Assembly: GCA_937899365.1 (NCBI GenBank)
Contig: CALBPH010000529.1
Span: forward strand, 1-8,613
DNA from: an uncultured Leptolyngbya sp.
GTDB lineage: Bacteria > Cyanobacteriota > Cyanobacteriia > Phormidesmidales > Phormidesmidaceae
Direction of reading: 5' to 3'
DNA length: 8,613 nt
Positions 1-3,748 of this stretch are shown piece by piece (positions within the stretch are counted from its first letter, which is position 1; each line of letters starts with the position of its first letter). A program made the position numbers and the translations under genes. Under the pieces are notes generated by a model, which saw only the letters and a list, made by a program, of their open reading frames with translations, did not search any database and was not told where the DNA came from.

Positions 1-492
1 CACGGCAATACACAGTTAAGTCTTGAACTAACGGTTGAAGCCATGAAGTCAGGCCGTCATTGAGTTTTCTTTACGCTGGAATACAGCGTGACTGACATCC
101 TCAATTTATTCAAAACAATTGGAGAAGATCCAGCCGTCTTTCGTAATGCTTTCGAGTTTGATGCATCTGATAGCATTAGCGCTGAGTACATTATGGCCAG
201 ACTCACGACTGTACCACCGGGAACAGTGGTCGTCATTGATTACTTACAGCTGTTAGATCAAAAACGAGAAAATCCTGAACTCGTGGCTCAAGTGAGTGCG
301 TTGAAGACATTTGCGAATGAACGCAGCTTAGTATTGGTATTCATCTCGCAAATTGATCGCTCTTTTTATCCATCCATTGAACGTTGTCCAGGTCTTAATC
401 ATGTCCGATTGCCAAATCCACTGGATCTTAAGCTCTTTAACAAAGCATGCTTTCTTCATAACGGTGAACTAGAGGTTTCAGCCATAAGCTAA
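1..492 (+). pseudogene. DnaB/RecA-like ATPase (putative DNA helicase), 5' truncated by window, broken by in-frame TGA
   Basis: Frame 1 reads from the left edge (HGNTQLSLELTVEAMKSGRH), meets TGA at 61-63, and continues in the same frame (VFFTLEYSVTDILNLF) to the TAA at 490-492. The two pieces join without a gap into a RecA-fold ATPase of the DnaB-like helicase type. The second part has a Walker B strand ending in VVIDYLQLL and the FISQIDR motif, both typical of DnaB-family C-terminal domains. The first part covers what should be the end of the Walker A loop, normally GHGKT, but here the lysine codon is AAT (Asn). A GTG at 88 could start a 134-residue product, but that would lack Walker A. Two separate lesions in an otherwise recognisable sequence argue for a decayed gene. 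The family assignment comes from remembered motifs, and the upstream part lies outside the window. Confidence 0.75.
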
Positions 493-512
493 CCGTGCAT
501 TCAGAAATCAAC

Positions 513-550
513 GAGAGCCTCAGACACTATTTCTCACTTGAGGTTCTCTC
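513..550. terminator. Possible weak stem-loop after the helicase relic
   Basis: GAGAG (513-517) pairs with CTCTC (546-550), and CCTCA (518-522) pairs with TGAGG (539-543). A two-base bulge and a 16-base loop remain. No T-tract follows on the plus strand, so termination is doubtful. On the minus strand the same bases encode the last codons of the MFS relic, so the pairing may be incidental. Confidence 0.2.
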
Positions 551-708
551 TGTTGATCTTTAGAGACAGCAAGAATCGACAGCTTTAATCCCTTGGCGAT
601 TAACACTAGGCACGCCAACCCTAAAGCACCACTGAGCGCAAACACGCCACGATAACCAATCCCTCGCGCAAATGAATACAGCGATAGGTCAAATGACCAA
701 AGGGTTCT
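520..708 (-). pseudogene. Remnant of the C-terminal end of an MFS transporter
   Basis: Read on the minus strand, a frame opens after a TAG at 709-711 and ends at the TGA at 520-522, giving 62 residues without a convincing start codon. The middle reads FDLSLYSFARGIGYRGVF followed by a hydrophobic run, ALSGALGLACLVLIA, then a short charged tail. This resembles the last two helices of major facilitator exporters, where an FDLG-like helix is followed by GYRGVF and the terminal helix. The segment between FDLS and GYRG looks shorter than in intact transporters. No other part of such a gene is recognisable upstream on this strand. I infer a decayed 3' end. MFS exporters often lie near siderophore genes, but the substrate cannot be inferred. 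Confidence 0.5.
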
Positions 709-826
709 CTAGGGTATAGACCGATTCCATCGGGTCAGACTGGCAGGCAGCACCGGTTTGCTGCTGCGCCTCGGCAAACATTTCACTAAGGTTGCTGGTG
801 GAAAATGTGAGGGCGAGGTCGGCCAT
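689..826 (-). CDS. Small hypothetical protein (45 aa) behind a Fur-box-like site
   Basis: ATG (826-824 on the minus strand) opens a 45-codon frame ending in TGA at 689-691. The product begins MADLALTFSTSNLSEMF and ends ESVYTLENPLVI. It has one cysteine, no membrane segment and no family I recognise. An AGGA sits only one base before the ATG, too close for a good ribosome site, so the start is uncertain. The frame is open a few codons further upstream, to a TGA, but offers no better start. A promoter-like pair and a Fur-box-like palindrome lie directly upstream on the same strand. Its 3' end overlaps the MFS remnant in another frame. It could be a real iron-regulated small protein or the surviving N-terminus of a truncated gene. 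Confidence 0.35.
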   Translation of the reverse strand: MADLALTFSTSNLSEMFAEAQQQTGAACQSDPMESVYTLENPLVI

Positions 827-841
827 GTCCTGCTGACATAA

Positions 842-856
842 TGCTAATGGTTTTCA
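842..856. promoter_or_regulatory. Fur-box-like palindrome
   Basis: The 15-mer TGCTAATGGTTTTCA matches the 7-1-7 Fur model TGATAAT-N-ATTATCA at 11 of 14 defined positions. It lies 16 bases upstream of the minus-strand ATG at 826. It overlaps the start point expected from a minus-strand promoter with TTGGCT (894-889) and TATAGA (870-865), 18 bases apart. It is about 60 bases upstream of the plus-strand -10 box at 918, so control of the minus-strand unit is the simpler reading. It is matched by eye only, but iron genes elsewhere in the window make Fur control plausible. Confidence 0.45.
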
Positions 857-864
857 TTTATATG

Positions 865-894
865 TCTATATTTATAGGAAATTATGCAAGCCAA
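865..894 (-). promoter_or_regulatory. Candidate minus-strand promoter for the 45-aa frame
   Basis: On the minus strand TTGGCT (894-889) and TATAGA (870-865) are separated by 18 bases. The expected start falls near 858, inside or beside the Fur-box-like site. The surrounding sequence is very AT-rich, so other pairings are possible. Confidence 0.3.
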
Positions 895-917
895 AATCAT
901 AAAGCCCCTATCTATCG

Positions 918-923
918 TATAAT
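918..923 (+). promoter_or_regulatory. -10 box of the riboswitch/Mn exporter promoter
   Basis: A perfect TATAAT is placed so that transcription would begin near 930, just at the 5' side of the riboswitch. No good -35 hexamer is present at 16-18 bases upstream (the sequence there is AATCAT-like), so an activator or a weak promoter is possible. Confidence 0.5.
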
Positions 924-924
924 C

Positions 925-1003
925 CAGTGCGAAGGGGAGTAGCTATCGGCCTAGCCGACCCCTCTGAATCAACATGCTGGTGATGAGCCTGGTTCAGAGG
1001 ATG
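925..1003 (+). ncRNA. yybP-ykoY-family manganese riboswitch
   Basis: The leader carries the family's conserved GGGGAGTAGC (934-943). It is followed by a hairpin with TCGGC (946-950) pairing GCCGA (954-958). A second stem pairs CCTCTGAA (961-968) with TTCAGAGG (993-1000) and encloses AACATGCTGG and GAGCCTGG, which fit the second conserved loop. This class binds Mn2+ at the docked junction of the two helical arms and raises expression of Mn exporters. The downstream gene is a GDT1/UPF0016 exporter, a known partner of this riboswitch class. The expression platform would lie in the 133 bases between 1003 and the ATG at 1136. I see no clear terminator there, so control could be at translation, but this cannot be settled by eye. 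Confidence 0.85.
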
Positions 1004-1120
1004 GCATAGTGTTTGCCTATTGGATCACTATTCATCAGCGAGACCTTCACTAAATCTGCTGACGCAGGTTTGGTGGAGTCTTGTGCCTCATCAAATTCGC
1101 GTCAGAAACCGTCGCAATCT

Positions 1121-1126
1121 GAGGAA
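1121..1126 (+). promoter_or_regulatory. Ribosome binding site that fixes the start of the Mn exporter
   Basis: GAGGAA lies nine bases before the ATG at 1136. The open frame reaches back to a TTG at 1013, but the upstream 41 codons are non-membrane, unlike the family, and run into the riboswitch region. This site therefore decides for the ATG at 1136. Confidence 0.7.
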
Positions 1127-1135
1127 TTTGAGAGC

Positions 1136-1741
1136 ATGTTAGCTGCTTTTACCGCCAGTTTATTATTGATTACGATCTCCGAGCTAGGTGATAAGACCTT
1201 TTTTATCGCTGCCATTTTGGCTATGCGCCATCGCCGTCGCTGGGTATTTGCGGGGGCAGTTGGTGCCTTAGGTTTGATGACAGTGCTATCGGTTTTAGTG
1301 GGGCAAGCAGCGACACTGTTACCTCCCTTGATAGTGAAATGGGCTGAGGTTTGTTTGTTTATTGTTTTTGGTATTCGGCTGCTGTATCAGGCGAGTCAAA
1401 TGACGACAACAGGAGACGAAGAGAAAGATGCCGCTGAAGCAGTCAATAGAGCAGAGAAAAGCAAGAGAAAAGCGAAAGAGACTCCCTTGGCAATTATGAC
1501 CGAAGCCTTTGGGCTAGTCTTCGTAGCGGAGTGGGGCGATCGCACCCAAATTGCAACGATTGCTCTATCAGCTGCACATCCACCCTTGGGGGTAATCAGC
1601 GGTGCTGTCTTAGGTCACGCTATCTGCGCAGTCATTGCCACTAACTGTGGTCGTTGGCTCTGTGGCCGGGTGTCGGAACGTACCCTGACCGCCCTGGGAG
1701 GAGGACTGTTTTTACTGTTTGGTCTATTGGCCACTATCTGA
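1136..1741 (+). CDS. mnx: GDT1/TMEM165 (UPF0016) family manganese exporter, Mnx-like
   Basis: This 201-residue membrane protein has the two inverted-repeat signatures of UPF0016: ELGDKT at residues 16-21 and EWGDRT at 132-137. Each lies in the first helix of a three-helix half. A hydrophilic loop rich in Lys and Glu (about 88-117) separates the halves, giving six predicted helices as usual. Cyanobacterial members (Mnx) move Mn2+ out of the cytoplasm, in Synechocystis into the thylakoid lumen or periplasm, protecting against Mn excess and feeding photosystem II. The acidic motifs are the expected cation site. The ATG at 1136 is chosen for its ribosome site and because residue 1 then falls just before helix 1. 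The preceding Mn2+ riboswitch supports Mn as substrate. Ca2+ transport is known for eukaryotic relatives. A HIP1 octamer (1536-1543) lies within the gene. Confidence 0.9.
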   Translation: MLAAFTASLLLITISELGDKTFFIAAILAMRHRRRWVFAGAVGALGLMTVLSVLVGQAATLLPPLIVKWAEVCLFIVFGIRLLYQASQMTTTGDEEKDAAEAVNRAEKSKRKAKETPLAIMTEAFGLVFVAEWGDRTQIATIALSAAHPPLGVISGAVLGHAICAVIATNCGRWLCGRVSERTLTALGGGLFLLFGLLATI

Positions 1742-1755
1742 TAAAAGCATCTTCT

Positions 1756-1848
1756 ATGAACAATCAATCACGCGGGCTGACGCCTACTGTCAAAGCGTTA
1801 GGCTGGGTCAGCTGACTGACTGATTTTGCTAGTAAAACTGACTATTAA
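1756..1848 (+). pseudogene. Remnant of the N-terminus of an MFS transporter
   Basis: Fifteen bases after the exporter stop, an ATG at 1756 opens MNNQSRGLTPTVKALGWVS. The frame stops at TGA (1813-1815), continues as LTDFASKTDY and stops again at TAA (1846-1848). Apart from the stop, LGWVS-LTDFAS followed by an E-M-I-Y-like position matches the first helix of MFS permeases of the type that reads roughly SFFTDxASEMIYPLLP. No further similarity is recognisable downstream, so only the first 30 or so codons remain. I infer an MFS gene once co-transcribed with the Mn exporter and since lost. A chance match cannot be excluded for so short a piece. Confidence 0.5.
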
Positions 1849-1999
1849 CTGTCTAACTATCATTGGATTGGCTCTGCAACATGAGACTCTACTCCGACGA
1901 TAAGACAAGGCCTCGGAAATGTAGGCAGCACCAATGTTTCTCCTTTATCCGAACTAGCCTGACAGATACATTATTCATCCACTACATCTATCCTCCGCT
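1849..1999. other. Non-coding gap with no recognised gene
   Basis: Both strands were scanned. Only very short frames occur, for example a minus-strand ATG frame of 28 codons with no family resemblance. No tRNA-like fold or clear terminator was seen. Confidence 0.4.
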
Positions 2000-2026
2000 T
2001 ATAATCATAACTCGTTGATTCTCAAC
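2000..2026 (+). promoter_or_regulatory. Putative promoter and operator of the ferritin-like gene
   Basis: A perfect TATAAT (2000-2005) is followed by the palindrome GTTGA-TTC-TCAAC (2014-2026), which covers the expected start point near 2012. The bases TATAATCATAAC across the -10 box also resemble two NATAAT half-units of a Fur site. No good -35 hexamer is seen. Repressor binding here is an inference. Confidence 0.4.
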
Positions 2027-2034
2027 ATAACTGC

Positions 2035-2469
2035 ATGAAAGATCTTAATACTGTCAATACCATTGAGTTACTCAATCAAATTATGGAATTTGAGCTGGCA
2101 GGTGTGGTGCGCTACACCCACTGCTCGTTAATGGTGACCGGGCCTAATCGTATTCCGATTGTGGACTTTTTTAAGGCTCAAGCCAATGAGTCTTTACTCC
2201 ATGCCCAAGAAGCTGGCGAGATTATTACTGGATTAGAAGGCCATCCTAGCCAGCGGATCTCAACTATTGAGGAAAACAATCGCCACTCAGTCAAAGACCT
2301 GCTGTCAGAAAGTCTGAACCACGAACAAAAAGCATTAAATATGTACAAAAAACTACTTGATGTGGTTCAAGACGCCAGCATTTATTTAGAAGAATATACC
2401 CGCACCAAGATTGGGCAAGAAGAAATGCATACGCTTGAGATCAAAAAAATGTTGCGCGATTACAGCTGA
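2035..2469 (+). CDS. Bacterioferritin-like (ferritin superfamily) protein
   Basis: A 144-residue, all-helical, non-membrane protein with the spacing of ferritin-like diiron proteins. Candidate metal ligands are E18 or E20 in helix A, E52 and H56 in helix B, E97 in HEQKAL of helix C, and E129 with H132 in the QEEMH motif of helix D. The second pair fits ExxH. In the first pair the glutamate sits four residues before the histidine rather than three. This kind of protein (MEFELAGVVRYTH, LEGHPSQRI) is labelled bacterioferritin in cyanobacteria, though it is shorter than E. coli Bfr (158 residues). It probably stores or detoxifies iron in the cytoplasm. No strong Shine-Dalgarno precedes the ATG at 2035. 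The AraC-family gene follows on the same strand after 44 bases, so they may share a transcript. Confidence 0.8.
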   Translation: MKDLNTVNTIELLNQIMEFELAGVVRYTHCSLMVTGPNRIPIVDFFKAQANESLLHAQEAGEIITGLEGHPSQRISTIEENNRHSVKDLLSESLNHEQKALNMYKKLLDVVQDASIYLEEYTRTKIGQEEMHTLEIKKMLRDYS

Positions 2470-2546
2470 GCGGCGGCTATCGATCCATACTCAGAGAAAA
2501 TACCTTAGTATTAATGGAAATAGATCTCATTAATCTGGGGCTGACC

Positions 2547-3563
2547 ATGGCAATTGAGCTGACTGACCTGGAACTAGAAGAGCTGACGGCACAGGCCCAA
2601 CGGCGAGGCGAACCAGTCTATCAGCCAACAGCGTTAGGTACCCAGCTCAACTTGCCTCAATGTTTAGGGAGTGGTGGCGATCGTAACTTTACACTGCGCC
2701 ATGGGTTAAATCTCGAAATTCGTAAAGCCACCCTCAAGCAGCCCCTACGACAGCGACGTCAGCATGAAGCAAGTTTTCCACTCACATCAAAGTTTTACCT
2801 AGCGGGTGCGTCACGGGTGCAGACGCTGGATGCCTCAGACATTGACAACGACTACCAGGAAACCGTCGGTCACCACTATTTGTATCATTTGCCGAACCAT
2901 ACCGAAATTGAGCACTGGCCTGCCCATCAGCTCATTCACATCGTCACAGTATCTGCCGATGCCACCTACCTAAATTCCCTACATGGCAGTCACTCCGCAT
3001 TACCGCCACCGTTACAAAAACTCCTGCAAGGCGATGCCCATCAGCGCTTTCATCAACCCTTAGGCCATATAACACCCGCTATGTGGCAGCTAGTGCAGCA
3101 AATCTTGGGCTGTCCCCACGATGGCCTCATGCAACAGCTTTATCTAGAGAGTAAAGTCTTAGAGCTGCTCACCTTACAGCTATCTGCCTGGACTAATGAA
3201 CAAAAAACACCCACCCCGGTCAAGCTATGCTCTCAGGATATTGAACAGCTGTACCAGGCCCAAGCCAGCCTGATTCAACAGGCAACAGATCCCCCTTCTC
3301 TAAAAACATTAGCCAGACAGGTCGGTCTTAACGAACGCAAACTCAAGCACGGATTTCGACAGCTGTTTGGGACAACTGTTTTTGGCTATCTGCAAGACCA
3401 TCGTATGCACCAGGCTCAAACATTGTTACAAGACGACCCCAGTTTGACCATCGCCGGTGTGGCCGCAGCGGTGGGGTATAAAAGCCCTGAAGCCTTTAGT
3501 ACCGCATTTCGACGTAAGTTTGCGGTCAGCCCCAAAGCGTATCAGTTAGGCCGTCGAGGCTAG
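2547..3563 (+). CDS. PchR-like AraC-family transcriptional regulator
   Basis: A 338-residue regulator with an AraC/XylS DNA-binding domain at the C-terminus (residues about 251-338). It has two helix-turn-helix units, SLKTLARQVGLNERKLKHGF and, after TIAGVAAAVGYKSPEAF, the usual FRRKFAVSPKAY ending. The long N-terminal part (about 1-240) has the layout of PchR relatives, which sense a ferric siderophore and activate its receptor gene. The receptor gene lies 185 bases downstream on the same strand, which supports this role. An ATG at 2514 would add 11 residues but has no ribosome site. The ATG at 2547 has GGGG six bases before it and starts MAIELTDLE, so I prefer it, without certainty. The siderophore recognised cannot be read from the sequence. 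Confidence 0.85.
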   Translation: MAIELTDLELEELTAQAQRRGEPVYQPTALGTQLNLPQCLGSGGDRNFTLRHGLNLEIRKATLKQPLRQRRQHEASFPLTSKFYLAGASRVQTLDASDIDNDYQETVGHHYLYHLPNHTEIEHWPAHQLIHIVTVSADATYLNSLHGSHSALPPPLQKLLQGDAHQRFHQPLGHITPAMWQLVQQILGCPHDGLMQQLYLESKVLELLTLQLSAWTNEQKTPTPVKLCSQDIEQLYQAQASLIQQATDPPSLKTLARQVGLNERKLKHGFRQLFGTTVFGYLQDHRMHQAQTLLQDDPSLTIAGVAAAVGYKSPEAFSTAFRRKFAVSPKAYQLGRRG

Positions 3564-3566
3564 ACC

Positions 3567-3575
3567 ATTATCATT
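3567..3575. promoter_or_regulatory. Possible Fur half-site upstream of the receptor gene
   Basis: ATTATCATT directly after the regulator stop matches the core of the Fur consensus, but the other half of the palindrome is poor. Iron repression of the receptor would be expected for this family. Confidence 0.25.
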
Positions 3576-3583
3576 CCACCAAC

Positions 3584-3625
3584 AAAAAGTCCGTTTCGCT
3601 AAGAAAAAAGTTCGTCCCACAAAGA
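3584..3625 (+). promoter_or_regulatory. 21-base direct repeat, candidate operator for the AraC-family regulator
   Basis: Two copies, 3584-3604 and 3605-3625, match at 16 of 21 positions and share AAAAAGT, then CGT, then AAGA. The period of 21 bases is two helical turns, the spacing with which AraC-type proteins contact tandem half-sites. The repeat sits 20 bases after the regulator gene and about 125 bases before the receptor start. Activation of the receptor by the neighbouring regulator is the natural inference. Confidence 0.5.
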
Positions 3626-3673
3626 AAATCAATAAGAACATCCCGTATTATCAATCCCAGTTTCTTGGGAACT

Positions 3674-3712
3674 ATTCTTGATTAAATAGTTAATTCAGCA
3701 TTAGTCAAGAAT
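3674..3712. repeat. 12-base inverted repeat in the receptor leader
   Basis: ATTCTTGATTAA (3674-3685) and TTAGTCAAGAAT (3701-3712) are inverted copies with one mismatch, separated by 15 bases. It could be a second protein-binding site over the promoter or a hairpin in the 5' leader. No T-tract follows, so it does not look like a terminator. Confidence 0.5.
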
Positions 3713-3748
3713 GTTTCCAGTGGTTTTTCACTGTGCGAGGGTAACAGG

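Noticed and set aside
61..63. TGA as selenocysteine or a reassigned codon
   Set aside because: TGA ends several intact genes here, the position is not a catalytic cysteine site in the family, and no SECIS-like fold was evident. Decay is simpler.
712..838. Plus-strand frame (RFHRVRLAGSTG) opposite the 45-codon frame
   Set aside because: It has no start, ribosome site or domain. The minus-strand frame has an ATG, promoter and Fur-like site, so it is preferred.
1013..1135. N-terminal 41-codon extension of the Mn exporter from a TTG
   Set aside because: It has no ribosome site, runs from the riboswitch region and is unlike the family; GAGGAA supports the ATG at 1136.
1776..1812. Terminator after the Mn exporter
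   Set aside because: GCTGAC/GTCAGC and GCCTA/TAGGC can pair, but with a bulge and no T-run, and the bases are explained by the MFS relic.
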